From NCBI GenBank assembly GCA_027460525.1, contig JAPZAS010000003.1, forward strand, positions 1 to 64,000: DNA of 64,000 bases, in the 5' to 3' direction. How positions within the stretch are numbered: the stretch's first letter is position 1; each line of letters opens with the position of its first letter. The position numbers and the translations under genes were made by a program. The stretch comes from Candidatus Methanoperedens sp. (GTDB lineage: Archaea > Halobacteriota > Methanosarcinia > Methanosarcinales > Methanoperedenaceae). Shown piece after piece: positions 27,304 through 36,502 of the stretch. The notes beneath the pieces are model-generated. The model was not told the origin of the DNA. It worked only from the letters and a program-made list of their open reading frames with translations, and made no database searches.

Positions 27304-27507
27304 GTGCATGTTAGAATGCGCCCGAATTTCAGGTTTTGGGAGCCGCACAGGATAGCTGTGCGCACGGCAGAGGATATTGGGAAGATACTGACCCGCGAGC
27401 TCCTCCCTCAGAGCATCAGGGAAAAGACACCGGAATCCAAAAGTCGGCTGGCAAGGATGCTGAAGCGCATGGGTTCGAATGGAAACGGAGGAGCACAAAA
27501 ACAATAA
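27304..27507 (+). CDS. Short ORF in a duplicated fragment (uncertain gene)
   Basis: 67 codons, with RTAEDIGKILTRELL and SRLARMLKRMG. The part from 27359 to about 27470 recurs at 28411-28515 in degraded form. I recognise no family. Both frames of the repeat stay open for most of their length, so the reading frame is not certain. It may be the tail of a lost larger gene; treat it as doubtful. Confidence 0.3.
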   Translation: MHVRMRPNFRFWEPHRIAVRTAEDIGKILTRELLPQSIREKTPESKSRLARMLKRMGSNGNGGAQKQ

Positions 27508-27607
27508 AGCTAGTGGAAGACTGAAAAAAGCGCATGCCTATGCTACATGAAGGAATGTATGTCGGACATCAGAAATTATTAAATCTAATACCGTCGTTTT
27601 AACGTAT

Positions 27608-27817
27608 ATGACAAAAGTTATTCATGGCATGGTTCATAAAGGTATGATAAATCCTGTGGACATGCTGGAAGAAAATGAAGAAGTGCTCATCATACGTGTC
27701 CAGAAAACCAAAAAATCAAAAATCGATATGATAGCGAAAAAACCCAGGAAAACGTTGAATCATAGCTTTGTTGAAGAAATTATCGAATCGACCGAATCCG
27801 GTGAAGGCATTGACTGA
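27608..27817 (+). CDS. Antitoxin-like protein (AF2212/DUF104-type)
   Basis: 69 residues. The start MTKVIHGMVHKGMINPVDML resembles the short beta-sheet antitoxins (AF2212-like) that pair with PIN toxins in archaea, and the C-terminal half is charged (KKPRKTLNHSFVEEIIESTE). It overlaps the PIN toxin gene that follows, the expected order for such a pair. Family assignment is from pattern only. Confidence 0.65.
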   Translation: MTKVIHGMVHKGMINPVDMLEENEEVLIIRVQKTKKSKIDMIAKKPRKTLNHSFVEEIIESTESGEGID

Positions 27818-28313
27818 TCGGTCCAAAATCCCCAGAGCTTCCTTTGTATTTATTGATTCTAATATATTTACCTATTTTTTACTCAGAGATGCTGATTTTT
27901 TTGAAAAATGCAGCCGGTTTCTTAAGAATATTGAATCAGGATATTTTATTGGTTTTATAAATAATATTGTTATATCCGAAACACTGTTTAACTTCGTCAA
28001 GGCAGAGGTTTGCAAAAATCATGGATTAAAACCCAACGAGTTCATACGTTACGTAAAGGAAAATCCTGAATCGATAGGAGATGTGGATATTTCTGATGTT
28101 ATTGATGTTTTTACAATGGTGAACCTCAATTTGGTCGATGTTCCGCCAAAGCTCATCCCAATATTGAAAGATGTTCATAGAAAATCACTTTTATCAAACG
28201 ATGCTTTTCATCTACTGACTATGGAATATTTGAACATCAAAGACATCGTAACCAATGATGGCGATTTTGAGAGAATTGCTGGTATAAAGGTGTGGAAACC
28301 CGAGACGTTATAG
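27801..28313 (+). CDS. PIN-domain toxin
   Basis: About 170 residues. Catalytic acids are visible in FVFIDSNIFTYF, ISETLFNF, LSNDAFHLL and VTNDGDFERI, a full PIN site. The start is uncertain: GTG at 27801 and TTG at 27813 both follow the pattern of overlap with the antitoxin stop (27817), and a longer TTG start at 27768 seems less likely. It forms a toxin-antitoxin pair with the preceding gene. Confidence 0.82.
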   Translation: MKALTDRSKIPRASFVFIDSNIFTYFLLRDADFFEKCSRFLKNIESGYFIGFINNIVISETLFNFVKAEVCKNHGLKPNEFIRYVKENPESIGDVDISDVIDVFTMVNLNLVDVPPKLIPILKDVHRKSLLSNDAFHLLTMEYLNIKDIVTNDGDFERIAGIKVWKPETL

Positions 28314-28408
28314 CCTGCAATAAAGAGTGTATGGGGAGCACCTGAATCGGCTATTGAAAGTGTGAGGCGCGGTGGGATGCATGAGCCTAAACCACTGTAA
28401 GATAGCGG

Positions 28409-28520
28409 CGCGCACGGCAGAGGATATTGGAAAGATATTGACCCGCGAGCGCCTCCTCAGAGCATCAGGGAAAAGTACCGGAATCCAGAAGTCTGGCAGG
28501 ATGCTGGAGCGCAAGGACTA
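28409..28520 (+). pseudogene. Degraded second copy of the 27.4-kb fragment
   Basis: Nucleotides 28411-28515 match 27359-27470 closely (both start CGCACGGCAGAGGATATTGG) with small insertions and deletions. The frame gives RTAEDIGKILTRE and then diverges to a stop at 28518-28520. The two copies flank the AF2212-like/PIN pair, so they are direct repeats either side of it. Confidence 0.65.
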
Positions 28521-28589
28521 GAATGTATATGGTGACCTCATTTTGTTAGAAGGTATTAGATCCTTGAGCTTTGAGAAAGGTAAAGCTCA

Positions 28590-28672
28590 CGTTAAAAAAC
28601 CACAGAGAGCACTGAGGACACAGAGAAAAAATAACAACTCTCTGTGGTCTCTGTGTCCTCGGTGGTTAGCGT
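28590..28672. repeat. Nested inverted repeat (CACAGAG family)
   Basis: Two competing perfect stems: CCACAGAGAG (28600-28609) with CTCTCTGTGG (28638-28647), and GAGGACACAGAGA (28614-28626) with TCTCTGTGTCCTC (28648-28660). The outer AACCAC/GGTGGTT adds to the pairing. Sequences of the ACCACAGAG...GACACAGAG kind are a known class of dispersed repeats in prokaryotes. No gene overlaps it. Confidence 0.75.
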
Positions 28673-29158
28673 TTATAATTCCTATGTTTCAGGAAAGCGC
28701 CAGTTGTTGACTATGATGCGCTGCACATTACGCTTGCGTTGAGTGCGCAGGTCACAGACCGACGTGAATCGGCGGGGCATGGGCGCGGATGACACACCTC
28801 TTCTATGAAATAAGAGCCGAAATAACGAACAAACAATAGAAATCCTAATGCATCCACGCCGATGACATCTACAATGCGACAATTGCATTAAATAGAAGGG
28901 ATTTCAATCAAGTTCTTATGTTAAAGAAAAAAACTAATATTATTTCTGAGGCAAAAACTAAAGAGGAAAATGCTAAAGAAATTATTGTTCTTTTGGCGTC
29001 GCATCCAGTCCCTCCGATATTTCCGATTGCCCCCTTTTCTTATAGAGTTCTGAGCTAACATTAGGGTTGAAGGTCGAAGGGATTAATACTATTAGCACCA
29101 TACAATAATCATATTTATGACCGCAATAAGGCTAAAAAAGAGAAGGAGAGCATAAAAT
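28673..29158 (+). other. Decayed coding remnants
   Basis: No intact gene. Short open stretches look like gene pieces: VDYDALHITLALSAQV near 28708, like the C-terminal part of a PIN domain, and HADDIYNATIALNRRDF near 28855. The latter is followed by MLKKKTNIISEAKTKEENA, which runs to a stop near 29055. The segment 28996-29040 repeats part of 26485-26535. The picture is an eroded accessory region. Confidence 0.45.
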
Positions 29159-29362
29159 ATGAACGAAGTTTCTCTCGGAATAATCTATAAAGAGATACTA
29201 GAAGTAAAGAAAAAACTTGAAACAATTGAGGACATAATTATTCCAAGCGAGAAAGTTTCTGAAGAGGAACTTAATGAGATAACACAATTAAAAGAAGAAT
29301 CTTTGAAAGGAGAGTACGTCAAATGGAGTGAGATGCTTATCTCACCCTCGTCCCTTCCTTAA
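29159..29362 (+). CDS. Small antitoxin-like helical protein
   Basis: 67 residues: [20 protein letters not shown], then [28 protein letters not shown]. The coiled N-terminus plus '[17 protein letters not shown]' pattern is like archaeal RelB-type orphan antitoxins. No toxin gene follows; the 3' end overlaps the convergent metG by 26 nt, so the original C-terminus may have been replaced. A purine-rich site AAGGAG lies ~13 nt upstream. Confidence 0.5.
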   Translation: MNEVSLGIIYKEILEVKKKLETIEDIIIPSEKVSEEELNEITQLKEESLKGEYVKWSEMLISPSSLP

Positions 29363-31355
29363 CCTCCTTCTCAGGCAGCAGCAGCACCGCGCCCTCAGCA
29401 TCCGCAGCAAGTATCATCCCGCGGGATTCCACGCCGAAAAGCTTTGCAGGCTTCATATTCGCAAGCACCGCGACCTGTCTCCCCACAAGTTCAGCAGGAG
29501 CATGGGACTTCGCAATCCCCGCAACAATCTGGCGCTTCTCTCCTATGTCCACCTCAAGCTTCAGCAGTTTATCAGAACCTTTGATGTTCTCAGCCGAGAG
29601 TATTTTTCCAATCCTTATATCCAGCTTCTGGAACTCCTCGAAGGTTATCTCAGCCTTCTCCTTCCCGACCTCAAGCTTATTTTTCTCTTTTGCCATTGCT
29701 ATCTTTATCCTTCTATTTAGGATTGCTTCCATTTCCTTGATCTTCTTATCCTCGATTTTAGTGAACAATATTTCAGGAGCCGCAAGCTCCTGCGAAGGAA
29801 TCTCCACAAGAGCATCCTCAAGCTGCGCGGTATGGACATCGCCGGGCAGTGCAAGCTGCCTCCATGCCTTTTCCATATTTCCGGGAAGTATCGGCTCAAA
29901 CAGCAATGCAAGCGCTTTTCCTATCTGGAGGCAGTTCTTCACCACACGTGCGCAGGCTTCCCTGTCTTTTTTAATGAGCTGCCACGGCTCACGAGACTGG
30001 AAATATGAGTTCCCGTAGGCAGCAAGCTCCATCATCTCATCCGTGGCTTTCTTGAACTCGTATTCGTCAAAAGCTGATGTTACCTTATAGATAGTTGACT
30101 GGATTTTCTCGAAAATCTCTTTATCAACCTTGCCTTCTGGAACCGCGCCGAAGTTCTTGTGCGCAAAATGTAGCGTCCTGTGCAGGAAATTCCCAAGCGC
30201 CCCCACAAGCTCGTTATTTACCTTCTCCTGGAATACCTTCCACGAGAAATTCAATTCCTTTGTGTGAGATGTATAGCTGGCGATATAATACCTCAAGAGG
30301 TCGGGATGAAAGCCGTGGTCGAGGTAATCCTCATCCACCCAGACAACGTAGCCACGGCTCTTTGAGAACTTCTTATCATCGATCTTCAGCATACCTGAAG
30401 CCACGACAGCCCAGGGCTGCGTGTAGCCCGCACCCTTCAGCATCGCGGGCCAGAAGATGCAGTGATGGTAGGTGATATCCTCCCCGATGAAGTGAATGAT
30501 GCGGGAATTGCGCCGCCAGTATTTCTCCCAGTCCTCCCCTGTGTTTTTAGCCCATTCCTCAGTGAACGAAATGTAGCCGATGGGCGCATCAACCCAGACA
30601 TAAACAACAAGGTCGTCGTGACCCGGAAAGCGCACGCCCCATTCAAGATTCCTTGTGATGCACCAGTCTTTTAGCTCACGAGCCCATTCCTTTGCATAAT
30701 TTATGGCATTGGACGTGCCTTCCAGAGTTTCTAAGTATGATGAGAGGAAGCCGCTAAAAGCTGAAAGCCTGAAAAAGAAATGCTCCTGCTCTCTGTATTC
30801 TGCTGGATTCCCGCATATCCGGCACTTCGCATTCTTTATCTCTCCCGGCTCAAGATGTTTCCCGCATCCCTGATCGCACTCATCACCTCTTGCGATAGCG
30901 CCGCAGTAAGGACAGATGCCTTCCACATATCTGTCGGGAAGGAACCGTTTATCGTAGGGACAATACGCCAGCCGGATGACCTGGGGATACACATATCCAC
31001 GTTCAATCAGAGCTTCAACGATGCTTATTGCCCTTGCATGGTTTGCGGGAGAATCCGTATTCCCGAAGAAGCTGAATTCCACTTCCATCGCTTTAAAAAT
31101 GCTCTCAAAATGTTTATGATATTTATTGACAAGTTCCCTGGGGGTGATACCGAGTTCCTCTGCATTTACCACGATGGGAGTGCCGTGGGCATCAGAGCCG
31201 CAGATAAAGACAGCTTCCTGACCCTGTTTTCGAAGAGCCCTGACAAATATGTCCGCAGGTACGTAGGTGCGTAGATGCCCTATATGGCATTTTCCGTTAG
31301 CATACGGAAGTCCGCAGGTTACAAGCACGGGTTCTTTTGACGGGAAGTTGGGCAT
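29337..31355 (-). CDS. metG: Methionyl-tRNA synthetase
   Basis: Charges tRNA-Met. The class I signature CHIGH is near residue 20, zinc-knuckle cysteines are in CPYCG...CDQGCG and CRICGNPAE, and the KMSKS-like loop is [10 protein letters not shown]-terminal EMAP/Trbp111 tRNA-binding domain is fused ([20 protein letters not shown] to GMILAAD, about residues 565-650). The length of 672 residues matches archaeal and bacterial enzymes with the fused domain. It is transcribed divergently from the cobalamin operon. Confidence 0.97.
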   Translation of the reverse strand: MPNFPSKEPVLVTCGLPYANGKCHIGHLRTYVPADIFVRALRKQGQEAVFICGSDAHGTPIVVNAEELGITPRELVNKYHKHFESIFKAMEVEFSFFGNTDSPANHARAISIVEALIERGYVYPQVIRLAYCPYDKRFLPDRYVEGICPYCGAIARGDECDQGCGKHLEPGEIKNAKCRICGNPAEYREQEHFFFRLSAFSGFLSSYLETLEGTSNAINYAKEWARELKDWCITRNLEWGVRFPGHDDLVVYVWVDAPIGYISFTEEWAKNTGEDWEKYWRRNSRIIHFIGEDITYHHCIFWPAMLKGAGYTQPWAVVASGMLKIDDKKFSKSRGYVVWVDEDYLDHGFHPDLLRYYIASYTSHTKELNFSWKVFQEKVNNELVGALGNFLHRTLHFAHKNFGAVPEGKVDKEIFEKIQSTIYKVTSAFDEYEFKKATDEMMELAAYGNSYFQSREPWQLIKKDREACARVVKNCLQIGKALALLFEPILPGNMEKAWRQLALPGDVHTAQLEDALVEIPSQELAAPEILFTKIEDKKIKEMEAILNRRIKIAMAKEKNKLEVGKEKAEITFEEFQKLDIRIGKILSAENIKGSDKLLKLEVDIGEKRQIVAGIAKSHAPAELVGRQVAVLANMKPAKLFGVESRGMILAADAEGAVLLLPEKEVKEGTRVR

Positions 31356-31471
31356 GGATTTCTAACATGGAACTTCCATATAAAATAACTTCCCAAAGCA
31401 TCTTTCTTTTCAACAGCAAGCATTATATCAAATTAAATTGATTTTACACAACTTTATTTGAGTTGATTTTA

Positions 31472-31993
31472 ATGCTCTATCCAAGCGGAACTCCCACACA
31501 GCCTGAAATGATAACCCTGGCTTTATCAAAACTCCATCTTAAACCCGCAGATGTGTTTGCCGATATCGGGTGCGGGAGCGGTTCTGTTTCCATAGCCGCC
31601 GCCTCTATGGTGAAGCATGTATACGCCATTGATAACAGGGACGAGGCTGTTCGCGCCGCAGATCACAATATTAAAGAGTGCGGGATACGTAATGTCTCTG
31701 TGTTAAAAGGGGATGCAGCCTCGGTACTTACAGATATCGATATCGATTGCGCTTTCGTAGGCGGGAGTAAAAATATCGAACAGGTTCTTGCGTTATTAAT
31801 TAAAAAGGGCGCCAGGTTTGTGGTCAGCGCAGTCAGGATAGAGACCGCTGTCCTGGCCCTTGGAATACTGAAAAAGAACAACAGGTTCAGGGAAATAATG
31901 CAGATACAATTATCAAGGGGGCATGAGCTTGGAGGCGGTACCATGTTTAAGCCTGAAAATCCAGTTTTCCTGATTTTGGGAGGGACATGCTAA
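31472..31993 (+). CDS. cbiT: Cobalt-precorrin-6B C15-methyltransferase (decarboxylating) CbiT
   Basis: Methylates C15 and decarboxylates the C12 acetate chain in anaerobic cobalamin synthesis. The SAM-binding loop is FADIGCGSGSVSIAAA and the later motif AFVGGSKNIEQVL is typical of CbiT. It has 173 residues from the ATG at 31472 (an in-frame TTG lies 3 codons upstream). It is the first gene of a tight cbi operon, overlapping the next gene by 7 nt. The partner methylase CbiE is not in the window. Confidence 0.92.
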   Translation: MLYPSGTPTQPEMITLALSKLHLKPADVFADIGCGSGSVSIAAASMVKHVYAIDNRDEAVRAADHNIKECGIRNVSVLKGDAASVLTDIDIDCAFVGGSKNIEQVLALLIKKGARFVVSAVRIETAVLALGILKKNNRFREIMQIQLSRGHELGGGTMFKPENPVFLILGGTC

Positions 31994-33309
31994 TCGGTGT
32001 TGGTCTTGGACCCGGGGACCCTGATCTTATCACTGTTGCTGCAATAAAAGCATTGAAAGAAAGCAGGAAGGTTTTTGTGCCAGGGAAACTTGCTGCAAAA
32101 CTGGTAGCGCCTTACGCAAAAGCTCTGATTCTCGATTTTCCCATGATTCAGGACAGAAGAGAACTATCAAAAATGTGGGAAAATAATGCCGGAATAGTTG
32201 CAGTTGAAGCAAGAAAGGCTACCGTCTCATTTGCAGTACTTGGCGACCCTAATGTTCTCTCCACTTTTTCACACCTTGCGCGGACAATCAGAGAAAAATA
32301 TCCTGAAATAGAGATTGCCACCATTCCTGGAGTCAGCGCCGTAACAGCACAGGCAGCGCACACCAATACCAGTATCGATGGCTCGTTTACGGTAAGCGAT
32401 GGCTCTCCTGTGACCACGAAAATAATCCTGAAGGCAAAACATCCAGCAGATGCAAAAAAAGCGCTGATGGATGAAGGTTTTAACGAATTCATTTTTGCAG
32501 AGCGGCTGTTCATGGAGAACGAAAAGATTACAGATGAAATCCCAGAATCAGGCGATTATTTCAGCCTCATGGTGGCAAAGCGAGGAAAAGTCAGGAAAAA
32601 TAAAAAAGTGGTGTATTTTGTGGGAGCAGGGCCAGGGAATCCAAAATATATTACAGTAAAAGGACGCGAGCTTCTTGAGTCCTGCGACCTTGTTATGTTC
32701 ACAGGTTCGCTTGTTAATCCCGATATTCTAAATTATGTCCATGGTGAGAAAATCGACAGCCACGGCATGAAACTCGAAGACATTGTAGATGTCCTGGCAA
32801 GGAATGTTGATGACGGGAAAACGGTTGTCAGATTGCACAGCGGCGACCCTTCATTGTACGGGGCGATTATTGAACAGATTGAGGAGTTGAAAAAACGAGG
32901 CATAGATGTGGAAATCATCCCGGGCGTCACATCCCTCTTCGCCTCCGCTGCAGCGCTTAAAACCCAGCTTACGATAAACGGGATCACAGAGACGCTCATC
33001 ATCACAAGACCTGCTGGAACCACACTTCCGAAGGACTCGATTAAAGAATTGTCGCGCCACAATGCTACCATGGCGATCTATCTTGGAACGCATAAAATAA
33101 GGGAAATCACAGATAAAGTAACATATCCGAAGGATACGCCTGCAGCAGTTGTATATCACGCTTCATGGAAAGATGAAAAAATTATTCTTGGAACAGTGGG
33201 CGACATCGCAGACAGGGTCGAAGCTCAGGGGATTGATAAATCAGCCATGATCATCATAGGGAACGTGCTCTTACCGCAGAACTACAAGAGGTCTCATCTT
33301 TATGGGTGA
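31987..33309 (+). CDS. cbiL-cbiF: Fused cobalt-precorrin-2 C20-methyltransferase (CbiL) and cobalt-precorrin-4 C11-methyltransferase (CbiF)
   Basis: Two tetrapyrrole methylase domains in one chain of 440 residues. Residues 1-~203 are CbiL-like (GVGLGPGDPDLITVAAIKAL, ATIPGVSAVTAQAA). Residues ~205-440 are CbiF-like (VYFVGAGPGNPKYITVKG, VVRLHSGDPSLYGAI, EIIPGVTSLFASAAAL, MAIYLGTHKI). They normally act at separate steps (C20 then C11 methylation), with CbiH and CbiG between. No stop or frameshift lies at the junction, so the fusion looks real. It overlaps cbiG by 8 nt. Confidence 0.9.
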   Translation: MLIGVGLGPGDPDLITVAAIKALKESRKVFVPGKLAAKLVAPYAKALILDFPMIQDRRELSKMWENNAGIVAVEARKATVSFAVLGDPNVLSTFSHLARTIREKYPEIEIATIPGVSAVTAQAAHTNTSIDGSFTVSDGSPVTTKIILKAKHPADAKKALMDEGFNEFIFAERLFMENEKITDEIPESGDYFSLMVAKRGKVRKNKKVVYFVGAGPGNPKYITVKGRELLESCDLVMFTGSLVNPDILNYVHGEKIDSHGMKLEDIVDVLARNVDDGKTVVRLHSGDPSLYGAIIEQIEELKKRGIDVEIIPGVTSLFASAAALKTQLTINGITETLIITRPAGTTLPKDSIKELSRHNATMAIYLGTHKIREITDKVTYPKDTPAAVVYHASWKDEKIILGTVGDIADRVEAQGIDKSAMIIIGNVLLPQNYKRSHLYG

Positions 33310-34171
33310 ACTGGCTGTCATCACATTTTCGCGAAATCTTGCCGTTGCAGAAAAGATAAGGGATTTCACAGACTGTGATATATTAACATACTCAAAAAAG
33401 GCTTTCAAGCAGGGATTTGAAGAATATAATTCCTTAATAGCCGTAATGGCAGCAGGTATAGCGGTCAGGAACATTGCCCCTTTAATAAGCGATAAATGGA
33501 AAGACCCGGCAGTCGTGGTTGTGGATTCGGGATTGAATTTCGCCATACCAATACTGGGCGGGCACCATGGCGGCAATAAACTGGCAAGAAAGCTGGCAGG
33601 CATCGGTATAATTCCTGTAATAACCACAGCCACAGAAGTTAAAGGTAAAAAATCTGTTGAAGAAATTGCGGAAAATCTTGGCTGCAGGATAGTTAACAAA
33701 GGTTCAACAAAAAAAGTGAATATAGCATTGCTGGATACGGATATGGAAGTTCTGCAAATAAAAGGTCCAAGGATTGTGCTTGTTGAAGATGATGTCAGTG
33801 TGCTGAAAAAATACGGGCTGATAGTGGGGATAGGCGCCAACCGCGGTGTGAGCAGATCCGAGGTGATGGAAGCTGTAACATCTGCGCTTTCGCAAATCAA
33901 TGCAGGTATGGAGGATGTGAAATATTTTGCATCCGCAAAGCTCAAGGAAAACGAGAAAGGTATTATTGATGCAGCAGCAGGGTGTGGAGTGGAACTCAGG
34001 TTCGTGTCCCATGAACTAATCAATTCCATCAAGACCCCAACGCCATCGAGGGCAAGAGCCCTGGGATTGAAGGGGGTATGTGAGCCTGCCGCACTTGCAG
34101 TATCCGGGGAAAAAAAACTTTTACTCAAAAAGAGGATATACGGGAATGTCACAATCGCAATCGCACGGTAA
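33302..34171 (+). CDS. cbiG: Cobalt-precorrin-5A hydrolase CbiG
   Basis: Opens the delta-lactone of cobalt-precorrin-5A and releases acetaldehyde. Seen here: an N-terminal CbiG_N region with VMAAGIAVRNIAPLI and LGGHHGGNKLARKLA, and a C-terminal domain with VGIGANRGVSRSEVMEAV and TPTPSRARALGLKGVCEPAAL. Its 289 residues are normal. It overlaps both flanking genes, and it acts between the CbiH and CbiF steps, consistent with its place in the operon. Confidence 0.92.
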   Translation: MGELAVITFSRNLAVAEKIRDFTDCDILTYSKKAFKQGFEEYNSLIAVMAAGIAVRNIAPLISDKWKDPAVVVVDSGLNFAIPILGGHHGGNKLARKLAGIGIIPVITTATEVKGKKSVEEIAENLGCRIVNKGSTKKVNIALLDTDMEVLQIKGPRIVLVEDDVSVLKKYGLIVGIGANRGVSRSEVMEAVTSALSQINAGMEDVKYFASAKLKENEKGIIDAAAGCGVELRFVSHELINSIKTPTPSRARALGLKGVCEPAALAVSGEKKLLLKKRIYGNVTIAIAR

Positions 34172-34907
34172 ACTGTACATCGTGGGCATAGGTCCTGGAG
34201 GAGTAGAACATCTTACGAAAAGGGCGCACGATGCCTTGATCGAATCCGAATATGTGATAGGCAACGGCACATATCTTGACCAGATTGCCGAAGTCATAAA
34301 AAATTCAAAAACCATAAGAAGCGGGATGGGCGGTGAACTTCTGCGCGCCAGGAAAGCGGTTCTTCTCTCAAAAGACCATGTCGTCTCAATAATTAGTGGC
34401 GGGGATGCGAATGTGTACGGAATGGCAGGGCTTGTGCTTGAGGTTGCGCAGAAGGCAGGCGCTGTCGAAATCGAGGTCATTCCTGGCGTGACAGCACTGA
34501 GCGCGGCTGCTTCGCTTCTCGGCGCGCCTGTAGTATCAGATTTTGCGGTAATCAGCCTCAGTGACCTTCTGACTCCGGTGGAGATTATAGAGCGAAGACT
34601 CAAGAGCGCGGCAGACGCGGATTTTGTGATTGCTCTTTATAATCCAAAGAGCAGGAGCAGAAGAGAAAACTTTGGAAAGGCGATTGAGATCATACGAAGG
34701 TACAGGGGCGATGAAACGCCTGTTGGAATCGTGAAAAATGCAACACGGAGCGGTGAAAAAGTTGTTGCCACAACGCTTGGAAGAATACTGGAGTACAATG
34801 ATGCGATTGACATGAGCACGATTGTACTTATCGGTAACAGCGAGTCAAGGCTGTGGGATAACAGGATAATAACGCCGAGAGGATACCAGAGGAAATATGA
34901 ATACTGA
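34146..34907 (+). CDS. cbiH: Cobalt-precorrin-3 C17-methyltransferase CbiH
   Basis: Ring-contraction methyltransferase of anaerobic cobalamin synthesis. Tetrapyrrole methylase motifs: YIVGIGPGGVEHLTKRA, VVSIISGGDANVYGMAGL, EVIPGVTALSAAASLLGAP and ISLSDLLTPVEIIERRL. The ATG at 34146 gives 253 residues, and the longer in-frame ORF upstream would lie wholly within cbiG. It overlaps cbiG by 26 nt and cbiC by 11 nt. Confidence 0.93.
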   Translation: MSQSQSHGKLYIVGIGPGGVEHLTKRAHDALIESEYVIGNGTYLDQIAEVIKNSKTIRSGMGGELLRARKAVLLSKDHVVSIISGGDANVYGMAGLVLEVAQKAGAVEIEVIPGVTALSAAASLLGAPVVSDFAVISLSDLLTPVEIIERRLKSAADADFVIALYNPKSRSRRENFGKAIEIIRRYRGDETPVGIVKNATRSGEKVVATTLGRILEYNDAIDMSTIVLIGNSESRLWDNRIITPRGYQRKYEY

Positions 34908-35517
34908 CCTTGGCGCACGCACAAAGGAAGCAATAGCTATCAGCGAAAAAAGCTGGGCAATTGTGCGAAGCTTCGTGAAAGGCGACACGCCCGAGGACAG
35001 GATAAGACAGCGCTGTGTGATAGCCACCGGCGACCCTGCATTTGTTGACCTCCTGAGGTTTAACAACGATCCGATAAAAGCCGGAATAGAAGCCATCAAG
35101 AAAGGCGTAACAATTTTCACGGACATAAAAATGGCGCAGGTTGGAATAACAAAGCGCGGGCATAACTGCGATGTGCTATGTGTTCTGGATGCTGGAAGCG
35201 ATATCTCAGAGAAAACAGGCGCTACGAGAACAAGCGCAGGTTTCATGGCACTTGAAAAAGAGCTTCAAGGCACGATAATCGTGATCGGAAATGCACCTTC
35301 TGCCGCGCTGACCGTATGCGGGATGATTGAGAACGGTCTGAAACCTGCGCTGCTTGTGGCAACGCCTGTGGGGTTTGTGAATGCTGCTGAATCAAAGGAG
35401 CGCGTGCGAGCGCTGGCGGTGCCCTCCATCACCTGCGTGGGGACAAGGGGCGGGACGCCAGTGGCAGTTGCGGTTGTGAATGAACTTGTGGAGATGGCGG
35501 TGGAGAGAGACGCATAG
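34897..35517 (+). CDS. cbiC: Cobalt-precorrin-8 methylmutase CbiC
   Basis: Moves the C11 methyl group to C12, giving cobyrinate. Family motifs: RQRCVIATGDPAFVDLLRF, FTDIKMAQVGIT, TRTSAGFMALEKELQGTIIVIGNAPSA and a catalytic-type histidine in GHNCDV. The length of 206 residues matches the family. It is the last gene of the cbi operon here; CbiD, CbiE, CbiJ and CbiA must lie elsewhere. Confidence 0.93.
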   Translation: MNTDLGARTKEAIAISEKSWAIVRSFVKGDTPEDRIRQRCVIATGDPAFVDLLRFNNDPIKAGIEAIKKGVTIFTDIKMAQVGITKRGHNCDVLCVLDAGSDISEKTGATRTSAGFMALEKELQGTIIVIGNAPSAALTVCGMIENGLKPALLVATPVGFVNAAESKERVRALAVPSITCVGTRGGTPVAVAVVNELVEMAVERDA

Positions 35518-35603
35518 GAACAAGTAAGAACTGAAGAAGTTAATGGCCATGCAAAAATTGGTGCTGATAAATGAAATGGATATTTCGATTAGACTAAAAA
35601 AAA

Positions 35604-35675
35604 TGGACCCGGCGGGATTCGAACCCGCGGCCTTTGCGTTGCGAACGCAACGATCTACCCCTGATCTACAGGCCC
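35604..35675 (-). tRNA. tRNA-Ala (anticodon CGC)
   Basis: On the minus strand the acceptor stem GGGCCTG/CGGGTCC has G3-U70, and the anticodon arm is TTGCG-TTCGCAA-CGCAA with anticodon CGC. The T loop is GGTTCGAATCC and the discriminator is A. It is intronless with no encoded CCA. It starts 11 nt after the aEF-1beta stop codon on the same strand, so it is probably processed from that transcript. It is the second alanine tRNA in the window. Confidence 0.95.
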
Positions 35676-35686
35676 TTTAAAAAAAA

Positions 35687-35953
35687 TTACAACCTGCCGA
35701 GTTCTTCCACATTCACGCTTTCCACGCCCTTCACTTTGCTGAAGGCTTCTTCGACTTTCTCTGTTCCGCCTTCAATATCGCCCACTTTCACCACCACTAT
35801 AAGGGCTTTTAAGCCAAAAGCCACGGGTTCTTCAGCGAAACTGTGCAATCTTACCCCTTGCGGAATTACCTTTTTCAGGGACTCTTTAAGCTTATTTAAA
35901 TCAACTTCCATTCCCGAAGGCATGATTTTTAGTTTAGCTGCTACCTCTCCCAT
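35687..35953 (-). CDS. ef1b: Translation elongation factor aEF-1beta
   Basis: Guanine nucleotide exchange factor for aEF-1alpha. 88 residues from the ATG at 35953: MGEVAAKLKIMPSGMEVDL, a central LHSFAEEPVAFGLKALIVVV and an ending GVESVNVEELGRL are classic for the archaeal protein. A longer in-frame ORF begins inside the zinc-finger gene and was rejected. It is 5 nt after the zinc-finger gene, an arrangement conserved in many archaea. Confidence 0.93.
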   Translation of the reverse strand: MGEVAAKLKIMPSGMEVDLNKLKESLKKVIPQGVRLHSFAEEPVAFGLKALIVVVKVGDIEGGTEKVEEAFSKVKGVESVNVEELGRL

Positions 35954-35958
35954 TTTCT

Positions 35959-36132
35959 TCACGGTCCTTCGAATCCGCAGCCCTGGCACTTATAAGGATT
36001 GCTCTGGTGCCTGCAGCTTGAGCATCTCCCAAGTTCTTCGCCGCACTGCGGGCATGGAAACCGCACATAACCGCGCTCAATAAGATTTACGCCACATGAA
36101 ATACATTTTTCTGCTTTTTCTTTTCTTGCCAT
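35959..36132 (-). CDS. Zinc-ribbon RNA-binding-type small protein (57 aa)
   Basis: A 57-residue protein starting [20 protein letters not shown]. It holds four cysteine pairs: CISC, CPQC, CSSC and CQGC, enough for two zinc ribbons. This is the conserved small archaeal zinc-ribbon protein encoded just before aEF-1beta, thought to bind RNA. The start ATG at 36132 is followed by no other in-frame ATG. Confidence 0.88.
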   Translation of the reverse strand: MARKEKAEKCISCGVNLIERGYVRFPCPQCGEELGRCSSCRHQSNPYKCQGCGFEGP

Positions 36133-36286
36133 AATATTCTCCTTAAGTAGGGCTTCCTAAGAGAATCGAATGCTATTAAACTTATCCTTTAGTAATATAT
36201 TGTTATCTGTATATATTTTAGATAATTATATCATGCATTTACCTTACTTGATACACAATTAACCATAAAAAGAAAGCCTTACAGTC

Positions 36287-36502
36287 TTATCTCCTTTTTA
36301 CTATGCTAATTGGATTTTTCCTGATATTTTGCATTTTCAAGATCTGTTTAAATAAAAATCTCTTTTCTAAAAACTCATTTCGTATTTCTGTGTTATCTTG
36401 AGAGAGTCCTAACTTTTCTTCTATGATTTCGTTATCTTTTTCTGTATTACAATCCGATTTATTAAACTTCTTTCCATATTCGTCTATTATCAAATCTGGC
36501 AT
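36287..36502 (-). CDS. Hypothetical small protein (71 aa)
   Basis: Charged 71-residue protein (IIDEYGKKFNKSDCNTEKD, EFLEKRFLFKQILKMQNIRK). No family recognised. A strong purine-rich site GGGGGGAG 6 nt before the ATG supports translation. It is monocistronic by its surroundings. Confidence 0.45.
   Translation of the reverse strand: MPDLIIDEYGKKFNKSDCNTEKDNEIIEEKLGLSQDNTEIRNEFLEKRFLFKQILKMQNIRKNPISIVKRR

Noticed and set aside
34080-34145. Upstream extension of CbiH
   Set aside because: It lies wholly inside cbiG; the ATG at 34146 starts at the normal N-terminus.
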